Shown here one piece after another: positions 35,126 to 43,240 of a DNA stretch of 64,000 bases (the first letter of the stretch is position 1; each line of letters opens with the position of its first letter). The stretch comes from Thaumasiovibrio sp047250365 (GTDB taxonomy: Bacteria; Pseudomonadota; Gammaproteobacteria; Enterobacterales; Vibrionaceae): assembly GCF_047250365.1 (NCBI RefSeq), contig NZ_JBLBVL010000002.1, forward strand, positions 186,001 through 250,000, written 5' to 3'. Both the position numbers and the translations under genes were made by a program. The notes beneath the pieces were generated by a model, which saw only the letters and a program-made list of their open reading frames with translations, was not told where the DNA came from and did not search any database.

Positions 35126-35749
35126 TTATACAGTTTCACCTGCCACTAAAGGTACAAAGTTCACCATTTCTATATCTTCACTGATATATCTATCACCACA
35201 TCGGATAATACGCTTTAATACCTGTTGATCTTCACCAACCGGGATCACCAAACGTCCTCCTTCAGCCAATTGAGTCAATAACGCCTGAGGCGTACCGACA
35301 GCGGCGGCGGTGACAATGATCGCATCAAATGGTCCTCGATTATGCCAGCCTTGCCAACCATCGCCATGCTTGGTGGAAATATTATGCAAATCAAGTTGTT
35401 TGAAACGTCTCTTCGCCTGCCATTGCAGTGCTTTTATTCGCTCAACAGAATATACATGATCAACTAACTGTGCGAGTACCGCGGTTTGAAATCCGGATCC
35501 AGTACCAATTTCGAGAACGCGGCTTGTCTGTTCTAATCCCAGTAACGCTGTCATTCTTGCGACAATGTAGGGTTGGGAAATCGTCTGACCGCACCCTATC
35601 GGTAACGCATTATTTTCATACGCTTTATGTGCCATCGCTTCATCAATAAAATGCTCACGAGGTAAAGCGGCCATCGCATCAATAATACGTTGTTCTGCCG
35701 CCCCTTGTGCGCGCAAGCTAGTATAAAGTTGTTCTCTATCGCTCAACAC
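35126..35749 (-). CDS. pcm: Protein-L-isoaspartate O-methyltransferase
   Basis: Repairs isoaspartyl residues in ageing proteins using S-adenosylmethionine. 207 aa. AdoMet motif VLEIGTGSGFQTAVLA near residue 80, and the PIGCGQTISQPYIVARM motif before it. GTG start, 12 bases after surE. Standard place in surE-pcm-nlpD-rpoS. Confidence 0.96.
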   Translation of the reverse strand: MLSDREQLYTSLRAQGAAEQRIIDAMAALPREHFIDEAMAHKAYENNALPIGCGQTISQPYIVARMTALLGLEQTSRVLEIGTGSGFQTAVLAQLVDHVYSVERIKALQWQAKRRFKQLDLHNISTKHGDGWQGWHNRGPFDAIIVTAAAVGTPQALLTQLAEGGRLVIPVGEDQQVLKRIIRCGDRYISEDIEMVNFVPLVAGETV

Positions 35750-35761
35750 GAGCTTACTTCC

Positions 35762-36502
35762 TCATTTCGCTGTCATCCACTGATTGACAACACTAAGTGA
35801 ATCGTGTGCCGTAAGGTCAACCTGCAACGGTGTAATTGATACAATATGATGATCAACCGCATAAAAATCAGTGCCTACACCAGCATCTTGTCGTGCCCCT
35901 GGCGGCCCTAGCCAAAATATTTCGTGACCACGGGGGTCTGTCGCAGGAATCATCGACTCTGCTCGGTGACGCGCACCTAAGCGAGTCACTTCCCACCCCT
36001 GTAAGGCATCGTAAGTGCAGTCAGGCACATTTATATTCAATAACCGCTTGTCGGGTACTGGGCATTGCTGCATGCGTTTAATGATATCGCAGGTCACTCG
36101 CGCAGCGGTATCAAAGTGAGTATTCCCAACCAGTGAAACCGCCAAGGAGGGTACGCCAAGAAAATGTCCTTCGGTCGCTGCCGCCACGGTACCAGAATAC
36201 AACACATCATCGCCAAGGTTGGCACCATGATTGATTCCGGCTACCACTAAATCAGGGGTAAAGTCTAACCATGCATTAAGGGCAAAATGGACACAATCCG
36301 TTGGTGTACCTTGCACGGCCACACGCTTATTATCGTAACGCTGAACACGCAATGGCGACTCTAAGGTTAATGAGTTAGACGCCCCACTGCGGTTACGATC
36401 CGGCGCGGCCATGTAGACCTCACCGAATTGCAATAGCGCCTCAGCCAACGTATTGATACCCTGCGCCCGTATGCCATCATCATTGCTGATTAAGATTCGC
36501 AT
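35762..36502 (-). CDS. surE: 5'/3'-nucleotidase SurE
   Basis: Metal-dependent nucleotidase and exopolyphosphatase linked to stationary-phase survival. 246 aa. The N-terminal metal site is ILISNDDGIRAQG, with the DRNRSGASNSLTLE loop and INHGANLGDDVLYSGTVAAA further on. The start overlaps the end of truD by 13 bases, showing tight coupling. Confidence 0.97.
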   Translation of the reverse strand: MRILISNDDGIRAQGINTLAEALLQFGEVYMAAPDRNRSGASNSLTLESPLRVQRYDNKRVAVQGTPTDCVHFALNAWLDFTPDLVVAGINHGANLGDDVLYSGTVAAATEGHFLGVPSLAVSLVGNTHFDTAARVTCDIIKRMQQCPVPDKRLLNINVPDCTYDALQGWEVTRLGARHRAESMIPATDPRGHEIFWLGPPGARQDAGVGTDFYAVDHHIVSITPLQVDLTAHDSLSVVNQWMTAK

Positions 36503-37533
36503 GTAGGCTCATTATCCTTAAGTACAATCAATTCACGCAACACGGTGGTTGCAAAGCAGCCCGCTGGCAAAGTAAACGATAACGTTAGTTGCTGCTCTTC
36601 TAACTGCCAGTTCATCGCTTGAGGATGTAACATTAATGCTCGACGATCATGACGCATACGGTTGTCACGGATCACTTTCAGCAGCAAAGGCTCATGGTCA
36701 AGCACGGCTTGCTCAAATTCAGCGGCATCGGCTTGGGTTGGTAGTGCATTATCACCCGTTAATGGACCAGAAATCTGCGCGATACCATTATCTACATCCA
36801 ACTGATTGTCTTTATTAACAACAACATATTGCGCATTGTCCGTGTAATATAAGCTATCACCATCAAGCACCTGCTCAATTAGCCCCTGCTCAATACGTTG
36901 CGACAACACCATGTTAAACAACCAACTGCGTGCCGCTGATAGATAAAAGCTACGTTTACTCTTATCTCTAACTCGGAACTCATCATTTCCCCACGCTCTA
37001 GCGCGAGTAACATTATTACCCTGACGACCAAAACGTTGCGAACCAAAATAGTTTGGCACCCCTTTTTGTGCTATCAGTGCCAATCTCTCTTCTAATTGCT
37101 CAAACTCCGACAGCTCAGTAACGACCAACTCAAATTGGTTGGCAAGTAAATCACCTGGACGCAATTTTTTATCGTGTCGTGCCGTTGCTAATATTTCAAC
37201 CCCGGGATGTGTTGCAACAAATTCGCTCAGATCCGGATCCGGCTGCCCTGGCAAGTGAACACTTAACCACTGCTCTGTTACTGCGTGGCGGTCCTTAAGC
37301 CCTGCCCAACTCACATCACGCGATTTAACACCACATGCTTTCGCGAGTTCGTTCACCACATATTTGGTGTTTTCGCCTCGCTTGCGCACATGAACCATAA
37401 AGTGCTCACCTTGGCCAGAGAATTCAAATCCCAGCACTTCTTTAACAATAAAGTGCTCTGGTACGGCTTTCATTATTCCAGACGCTTGTGGCTTACCATG
37501 TAGGTAAGTAAATGGTGTTAAAATATCGCTCAT
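36490..37533 (-). CDS. truD: tRNA pseudouridine-13 synthase
   Basis: Makes pseudouridine 13 in tRNA-Glu. 347 aa. The catalytic aspartate is Asp81 in WAGLKDRHAVTEQ, and the VPNYFGSQRFGRQGNN motif follows near residue 160. Overlaps ispF by four bases (ATGA) and surE by 13. Confidence 0.96.
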   Translation of the reverse strand: MSDILTPFTYLHGKPQASGIMKAVPEHFIVKEVLGFEFSGQGEHFMVHVRKRGENTKYVVNELAKACGVKSRDVSWAGLKDRHAVTEQWLSVHLPGQPDPDLSEFVATHPGVEILATARHDKKLRPGDLLANQFELVVTELSEFEQLEERLALIAQKGVPNYFGSQRFGRQGNNVTRARAWGNDEFRVRDKSKRSFYLSAARSWLFNMVLSQRIEQGLIEQVLDGDSLYYTDNAQYVVVNKDNQLDVDNGIAQISGPLTGDNALPTQADAAEFEQAVLDHEPLLLKVIRDNRMRHDRRALMLHPQAMNWQLEEQQLTLSFTLPAGCFATTVLRELIVLKDNEPTCES

Positions 37534-38012
37534 TGTGCAACCTTAGTGATCACTACTACCGCTTCACAAGCAATGCCTTCCTTTCTGCCTGTAAAGCCTA
37601 ATTTCTCTGTCGTTGTCGCCTTGACGTTGACGTTATCTCTTTCTGTCGCTAAATCGATAGCAATCGTACTGCACATCGCTTCAATATATGGGGCCATTTT
37701 AGGCGTCTGGGCCATGATGGTGACATCAAGATTGCCCAACTGATAGCCCTTTTCAAGCACACGTGCATAGACATCGCGTAATAACGTACGACTATCTGCA
37801 CCTTTCCACTTATCATCTGTATCAGGAAAATGTCGCCCAATATCGCCTTCAGCTATCGCTCCCAACAACGCATCACAAACCGCATGCAATACCACATCAC
37901 CATCAGAGTGTGCGACCAAACCTTGAGGGTAATCAATGCTGACTCCTCCCATAACTATCGGTCCTGAGCCGCCAAACCTATGCACATCAAAACCGTGTCC
38001 AATGCGAATCAT
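37530..38012 (-). CDS. ispF: 2-C-methyl-D-erythritol 2,4-cyclodiphosphate synthase
   Basis: Fifth enzyme of the MEP isoprenoid pathway. 160 aa. Metal ligands Asp9 and His11 in GHGFDVHRF, plus HSDGDVVLHAVCDALLGA, and the C-terminal ATTTEKLGFTGRKEGIACEA. Overlaps ispD by four bases; GGAGA precedes the ATG. Together with ispD it covers two of the pathway steps. Confidence 0.97.
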   Translation of the reverse strand: MIRIGHGFDVHRFGGSGPIVMGGVSIDYPQGLVAHSDGDVVLHAVCDALLGAIAEGDIGRHFPDTDDKWKGADSRTLLRDVYARVLEKGYQLGNLDVTIMAQTPKMAPYIEAMCSTIAIDLATERDNVNVKATTTEKLGFTGRKEGIACEAVVVITKVAQ

Positions 38013-38710
38013 GATCTCTCCTTTGCACGTTGTTGAAGGTAAAAATCCGCCAATGCCAAATCTTCAGGCTGAGTAATTTTAATATTATCTGAACGTCCCC
38101 TAACAAGCATCGGCGCTAAACCACAGTGTTCCATCGCTGATGCTTCATCGGTAATATTTACCCCTTGTTGCATCGCTTGCTGCAGGGCTATCTTCAGCGA
38201 TTCAGTACGAAACATTTGCGGGGTCAACGCATGCCAAAGGTGCTCACGGCAAACAGTATGCTCTATCACACCATTTTCAGCCGCTCGTTTCATGGTATCG
38301 CGCACAGGCGATGCCAGTATTGCCCCATTTGGGTGCTGTTGTGCCTGCACGATTAAATTATCAATATCACTTAGACTAACACACGGACGCGCAGCATCAT
38401 GCACCATTACCCACTCTTCCGTAATGCTGGCTAGCCCTGCCATGACAGAATTGACGCGTTCCGCGCCTCCAGTAACCGTTGAGACCTGACTGTGGGAAGC
38501 TAAAGGCAGCTGATTAAAATAGATATCATCTTTGCCTAGTACGACCACCACGCGATCAATAGCAGGGTGAGACAATAATAACGCGACAGTATGTTCTAAG
38601 ATGGTTTGCTGATTTAACAAAAGGTATTGCTTTGGCTTGTCTGCCGCCATACGCTTACCCACACCAGCAGCAGGAATAATCGCGGCTATATGTTGTTTAT
38701 TCGGAATCAA
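38009..38710 (-). CDS. ispD: 2-C-methyl-D-erythritol 4-phosphate cytidylyltransferase
   Basis: Third enzyme of the MEP pathway; joins CTP to MEP. 233 aa. Nucleotide-binding PAAGVGKRMAADKPKQYL near residue 13, and MVHDAARPCVS near 105. The best start is TTG at 38710 with AGGTAAG upstream; no ATG is nearby in frame. It lies 26 bp after ftsB. Confidence 0.95.
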   Translation of the reverse strand: MIPNKQHIAAIIPAAGVGKRMAADKPKQYLLLNQQTILEHTVALLLSHPAIDRVVVVLGKDDIYFNQLPLASHSQVSTVTGGAERVNSVMAGLASITEEWVMVHDAARPCVSLSDIDNLIVQAQQHPNGAILASPVRDTMKRAAENGVIEHTVCREHLWHALTPQMFRTESLKIALQQAMQQGVNITDEASAMEHCGLAPMLVRGRSDNIKITQPEDLALADFYLQQRAKERS

Positions 38711-38736
38711 TGTTCTTACCTGTCATCTAACGTGAG

Positions 38737-39015
38737 TTATTGCTCTGCATCGATAATGCGGAAAAAGGTTTCATCTTTTTGAATCATACCTAGCTCATTA
38801 CGCGCACGTTCTTCTATGGCTTCTACGCCACGATTGAGATCACCGATTTCGGCATACATTTGCGCATTGCGCTGCTCTAACTCTAAATTAGCAGCCCGCT
38901 GCACCACAACATAATCACGCACAGCAAAATAGTCTAACAGTCCGTTTTTTCCAACCCAGAGTGTCCACTGTAAATAAGCTAAAACGGTCAATAACGTCAA
39001 GGTAAGTAGTCGCAT
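38737..39015 (-). CDS. ftsB: Cell division protein FtsB
   Basis: Bitopic divisome protein that acts with FtsL and FtsQ. 92 aa. One membrane segment at about 3-20, then a coiled coil (about 30-70) and the conserved EERARNELGMIQKDETFF motif. First gene of the ftsB-ispDF-truD-surE-pcm-nlpD-rpoS run, downstream of the eno terminator. Confidence 0.95.
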   Translation of the reverse strand: MRLLTLTLLTVLAYLQWTLWVGKNGLLDYFAVRDYVVVQRAANLELEQRNAQMYAEIGDLNRGVEAIEERARNELGMIQKDETFFRIIDAEQ

Positions 39016-39135
39016 AACTGCCTTCCAGCATCAGCATAATTTGCCTGAATAATCCCATATTAGTAAGAGTTAGGCTACCACCATGAAAGAAAAAGTATAC
39101 GGACTCCGGTTATATTCATCGATAAATTGCAACCA

Positions 39136-39166
39136 TAAAAAAGCCGCCCCAATTGGGGCGGCTTTT
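39136..39166 (-). terminator. Intrinsic terminator of eno
   Basis: AAAAAGCCGCCCC / GGGGCGGCTTTTT with centre AATT, a long GC-rich palindrome with T-runs on both sides. Strong terminator 24 bp after the eno stop. Confidence 0.95.
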
Positions 39167-39189
39167 TATCAGGTTAATTCAGTGAAGAA

Positions 39190-40488
39190 TTATTGACCTT
39201 TTACTTCTTTAAGACCGTTGTAAGGCGCTTTAGAACCTAGAGCTTCTTCGATACGGATAAGTTGGTTGTACTTAGCAACACGGTCAGAACGGCTCATAGA
39301 ACCAGTCTTGATTTGGCCTGCAGCTGTACCTACCGCTAGATCAGCGATAGTTGCATCTTCAGTTTCGCCAGAACGGTGAGAGATAACCGCTGTGTAACCA
39401 GCATCTTTAGCCATCTTGATTGCAGCTAGAGTCTCAGTTAGAGAACCGATTTGGTTGAACTTGATAAGGATAGAGTTAGCTACGCCTTTCTCGATACCTT
39501 CAGCAAGGATCTTAGTGTTTGTAACGAATAGATCGTCACCTACTAGTTGAAGCTTGTCACCTAGTAGTTCAGTTTGGTGCTTGAAGCCAGCCCAATCAGA
39601 CTCGTCCAGACCGTCTTCGATAGAAACGATTGGGTACTGGTTAGCAAGGTCTTGTAGGTAGAAGTTGAACTCTTCAGAAGAGAAGATTTTACCTTCGCCT
39701 TTCATGTTGTAGTTGCCAGCTTCTTTGTCGTAGAACTCAGATGCAGCACAGTCCATAGCAAGAGTAACGTCTTTACCTAGAACGTAACCTGCAGCTTCAA
39801 CAGCTTCTTTGATTGCAGCTAGTGCAGCAGCGTTTGACTCAAGGTTAGGAGCAAAACCACCTTCATCACCAACTGCAGTGCTTAGGCCTTTCGCCTTAAG
39901 TACTTTAGCTAGGTTGTGGAATACTTCAGCACCGATACGTAGGCCTTCTTTAAGAGTTTTCGCGCCAACTGGCTGAATCATGAACTCTTGAATGTCAACG
40001 TTGTTATCAGCGTGCTCGCCACCATTGATGATGTTCATCATTGGTAGAGGCATAGAGAATACACCAGCAGTGCCGTTTAGCTCAGCAATGTGCTCATAAA
40101 GAGGCATGCCTTTCGCAGCAGCAGCAGCTTTAGCATTCGCTAGAGATACCGCTAGGATTGCGTTAGCACCGAACTGAGATTTGTTCTCAGTTCCATCTAG
40201 GTCGATCATGATTTGGTCGATGTCAGCTTGCGCTTTTGCATCTTTACCAACTAGTGCTTCAGCGATTGGGCCATTTACAGCGTCAACAGCTTTAAGAACA
40301 CCTTTACCTAGGAAACGTGCTTTGTCGCCGTCACGTAGTTCTAGCGCTTCACGAGAACCAGTTGATGCACCTGAAGGAGCAGCTGCCATACCTACGAAAC
40401 CACCTTCTAGGTGTACTTCTGCTTCAACAGTTGGGTTACCACGTGAATCAATGATTTCACGACCTAGAACTTTAACGATCTTAGACAT
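39190..40488 (-). CDS. eno: Enolase
   Basis: Interconverts 2-phosphoglycerate and phosphoenolpyruvate; also part of the RNA degradosome. 432 aa. Signature MNIINGGEHADNNVDIQEFM, metal ligand region AMDCAASEFYD, and ILIKFNQIGSLTET and VISHRSGETED near the C-terminus. Codon usage looks strongly biased, as expected for high expression. 80 bp after pyrG, the standard neighbour; a weak hairpin at 40534-40550 lies between them. Confidence 0.98.
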   Translation of the reverse strand: MSKIVKVLGREIIDSRGNPTVEAEVHLEGGFVGMAAAPSGASTGSREALELRDGDKARFLGKGVLKAVDAVNGPIAEALVGKDAKAQADIDQIMIDLDGTENKSQFGANAILAVSLANAKAAAAAKGMPLYEHIAELNGTAGVFSMPLPMMNIINGGEHADNNVDIQEFMIQPVGAKTLKEGLRIGAEVFHNLAKVLKAKGLSTAVGDEGGFAPNLESNAAALAAIKEAVEAAGYVLGKDVTLAMDCAASEFYDKEAGNYNMKGEGKIFSSEEFNFYLQDLANQYPIVSIEDGLDESDWAGFKHQTELLGDKLQLVGDDLFVTNTKILAEGIEKGVANSILIKFNQIGSLTETLAAIKMAKDAGYTAVISHRSGETEDATIADLAVGTAAGQIKTGSMSRSDRVAKYNQLIRIEEALGSKAPYNGLKEVKGQ

Positions 40489-40568
40489 TAGTCTTTCCTC
40501 TTGCTTTATTAACTTAAAAAGCGAATCAAAACCGCAGCCTCCATGGCTGCAGCCCTTCCATTTGTATA

Positions 40569-42206
40569 TTAACCCAGCTCACCGCGCTGGTTAGCCCCAG
40601 CAGCAGCCACAAAACCTTCAAATAACGGATGACCGTCACGAGGTGTTGAGGTGAACTCAGGGTGAAATTGTGCAGCCACAAACCACGGGTGGTTTGGAAC
40701 TTCAATGATTTCTACTAGTTTCTTATCGGCTGATAGACCTGAAATGCGTAAACCGGCTTTTTTCAGGACTGGCAACAGATTATTATTCACTTCATAGCGA
40801 TGACGATGACGCTCGTGAATCGTGGCATTGCCATATAACTCACGGGCTTTTGAGCCTTCTTCTAGGTGACATAGCTGAGAGCCAAGTCGCATTGTGCCGC
40901 CAAGGTCTGAACTCTCTGTACGCTCTTCGACTTTACCTTCGCCATCAACCCATTCAGTGATAAGACCAACAACAGGATTGGTGGTTTCTGGGTTGAACTC
41001 AGATGAGTGCGCATCTTTCAAACCAGCAACGTTACGAGCGAACTCGATAAGCGCAACCTGCATACCTAAACAGATACCAAGGTAAGGAATTTTATTTTCA
41101 CGCGCATATTGAGCGGTCAAAATCTTACCTTCAACACCACGTCCGCCAAAGCCGCCAGGAACCAAAATAGCATCTAGGCCTTGTAGTACTTCTTCGCCTT
41201 TAGACTCTACATCTTGAGAGTCGACATATTTGATCTTCACTGATAAGCGGTTTTTAAGACCCGCATGCTTCAGCGCTTCGTTTACCGACTTATAGGCATC
41301 CGGTAACTCAATGTACTTACCAACCATACCAATAACCACTTCTGCGGTAGGGTTAGCTTCTTCGTAAATCACCTGCTCCCACTCAGAAAGATCAGCTTCA
41401 GGCGCGGTAATGCCGAAGCGTTGACAAACCAAATCATCAAGCCCTTGCGCTTTAATAAGCTGAGGGATCTTGTAGATTGAATCAACATCTTTCATTGAGA
41501 TAACTGCTTTTTCCTGAACATTACAGAAAAGAGCAATTTTCTTACGCTCATTGGCTGGAATAGCACGATCACTACGACAAACCAGAATATCTGGTTGGAT
41601 ACCAATTGAAAGTAGCTCTTTCACTGAGTGTTGAGTCGGCTTAGTTTTTACCTCGCCTGCCGCAGCAAGGTAAGGTACCAATGTTAGATGCATGAACATG
41701 GCACGCTCGCGACCAAGCTCAACCGCTAGCTGACGAATCGCTTCCATGAACGGTAGTGATTCGATATCACCAACAGTACCACCCACTTCAACGATAGCAA
41801 CATCATGGCCTTCAGCGCCAGAGATCACGCGATCTTTAATTTCATTGGTAATGTGAGGAATAACCTGAATGGTCGCACCAAGGTAATCACCGCGGCGCTC
41901 TTTACGTAAAACTTCAGCATAAATACGGCCTGCCGTGAAGTTATTACGTTTTGTCATTTTGGTGCGGATAAAGCGCTCATAGTGACCTAAGTCTAGGTCA
42001 GTCTCTGCACCGTCTTCCGTAACAAATACTTCACCATGTTGAGTCGGGCTCATCGTGCCTGGGTCAACGTTGATATATGGGTCTAGCTTCATCATTGTGA
42101 CGTTTAAGCCACGTGCTTCAAGAATGGCAGCTAGTGATGCAGCAGCAATACCTTTACCTAGAGAGGATACTACCCCGCCAGTAACAAAAATGTAGTTTGT
42201 TGTCAT
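40569..42206 (-). CDS. pyrG: CTP synthase
   Basis: Converts UTP to CTP with glutamine as nitrogen donor. 545 aa. Synthetase part with FVTGGVVSSLGKGI at the N-terminus and GTVGDIES; glutaminase part from about 290 with YLGICLGMQVALIEFARN (catalytic Cys) and a C-terminal QFHPEF. The frame extends to 42260, but MTTNYIFVTGG at 42206 is the family start, after CAGG. Confidence 0.98.
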   Translation of the reverse strand: MTTNYIFVTGGVVSSLGKGIAAASLAAILEARGLNVTMMKLDPYINVDPGTMSPTQHGEVFVTEDGAETDLDLGHYERFIRTKMTKRNNFTAGRIYAEVLRKERRGDYLGATIQVIPHITNEIKDRVISGAEGHDVAIVEVGGTVGDIESLPFMEAIRQLAVELGRERAMFMHLTLVPYLAAAGEVKTKPTQHSVKELLSIGIQPDILVCRSDRAIPANERKKIALFCNVQEKAVISMKDVDSIYKIPQLIKAQGLDDLVCQRFGITAPEADLSEWEQVIYEEANPTAEVVIGMVGKYIELPDAYKSVNEALKHAGLKNRLSVKIKYVDSQDVESKGEEVLQGLDAILVPGGFGGRGVEGKILTAQYARENKIPYLGICLGMQVALIEFARNVAGLKDAHSSEFNPETTNPVVGLITEWVDGEGKVEERTESSDLGGTMRLGSQLCHLEEGSKARELYGNATIHERHRHRYEVNNNLLPVLKKAGLRISGLSADKKLVEIIEVPNHPWFVAAQFHPEFTSTPRDGHPLFEGFVAAAGANQRGELG

Positions 42207-42259
42207 GCTTAACCTGGAAGTTGGTTTAGAGGAATTAAAATGTATCTGGACGGGACGCA

Positions 42260-42288
42260 ATCATACCAGAGCCACTTTATCGCCACAA
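42260..42288 (-). promoter_or_regulatory. Candidate pyrG promoter (extended -10)
   Basis: On the minus strand TTGTGG (42283-42288), 17-bp spacer, and TATGAT (42260-42265) preceded by TGG, an extended -10 element. The predicted start is about 45 bases before the pyrG ATG. Confidence 0.55.
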
Positions 42289-42367
42289 CGTGAAAAGTAT
42301 CACACTTGTGTGGATTTTTTTTTGTCTCAAATCAATAGCCGTCACACCTGATGTGGAATGCCAACGG

Positions 42368-43174
42368 CTAACTTTTGTTATCTGCTTCATTTTCCTTCAC
42401 CTTTCGCCACCAATTATCGAGTGTTTCTAAATCACACTCCACCAACTGCTTCCCTTCTTGTAGCACAGATTTTTCTACTTCGCGAAAGCGACGCTCAAAT
42501 TTTTTATTGGCGCGGGCTAAAGCAATTTCTGGCTTCACCTTGGCATGGCGGGCTAAGTTGACGACAGAAAACAGTAAATCGCCGATTTCATCTTCAACCC
42601 TATCGCTGCTGGGCGATACCTGCGTCACCTCCTCCATCACTTCATCAATCTCTTCGTGCACCTTTTCCACCACTGGGCCTATGCTATCCCAGTCAAAACC
42701 GTGCTGAGCGCAACGCTTTTGCAGCTTCTCTGCTCTGAGTAGAGCGGGCATAGCATGGGGAACATTATCCAGTACACTCGATTGTCCTTTTTGCTCTCGC
42801 TCTTTAGCTTTCTCTTGCTCCCAATTGGCTTTAATCGCCACTTGATCAGCGAAGTCTACATCTGAAAAAACATGTGGATGGCGACGAATCAGCTTGTCAT
42901 TTAGCCCCTTTATCACATCATCTAGGTCGAAGTGGTGTTGTTCTTTTCCCAATTGACAATAAAAAATGATCTGAAAAAGTAAGTCGCCGAGCTCTTCTTT
43001 TAATTCATCCCAATTACGCTGCTGAATCGCATCGATCACTTCATACACCTCTTCAAGCGTATGCGGGGCAATGGTCTCAAAATCTTGCTGGCGATCCCAT
43101 GGACAACCTCGCTCTGGATCTCGAAGTGTCTCCATAATGGTCAGCAGTTGATTTAATGGGGTTGAATTCGACAT
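42368..43174 (-). CDS. mazG: Nucleoside triphosphate pyrophosphohydrolase MazG
   Basis: Hydrolyses NTPs and dNTPs to monophosphates, and in E. coli lowers ppGpp during starvation. 268 aa with two MazG domains: GCPWDRQQDFETIAPHTLEE and EELGDLLFQIIFY in the first; HEEIDEVMEE and EDEIGDLLFSVVNLARH in the second. It lies directly after the relA terminator; relA synthesises ppGpp. Confidence 0.95.
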   Translation of the reverse strand: MSNSTPLNQLLTIMETLRDPERGCPWDRQQDFETIAPHTLEEVYEVIDAIQQRNWDELKEELGDLLFQIIFYCQLGKEQHHFDLDDVIKGLNDKLIRRHPHVFSDVDFADQVAIKANWEQEKAKEREQKGQSSVLDNVPHAMPALLRAEKLQKRCAQHGFDWDSIGPVVEKVHEEIDEVMEEVTQVSPSSDRVEDEIGDLLFSVVNLARHAKVKPEIALARANKKFERRFREVEKSVLQEGKQLVECDLETLDNWWRKVKENEADNKS

Positions 43175-43187
43175 AACTCTTGTCCTA

Positions 43188-43218
43188 ATTAAAAAACGGG
43201 AAGCAAAGCTTCCCGTTT
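43188..43218 (-). terminator. Intrinsic terminator after relA
   Basis: AAACGGGAAGC / GCTTCCCGTTT, 11 bp with a three-base loop, followed on the minus strand by T-rich sequence. It lies between relA and mazG. Confidence 0.9.
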
Positions 43219-43240
43219 GGTTATGATTGTCTTTGAGGCT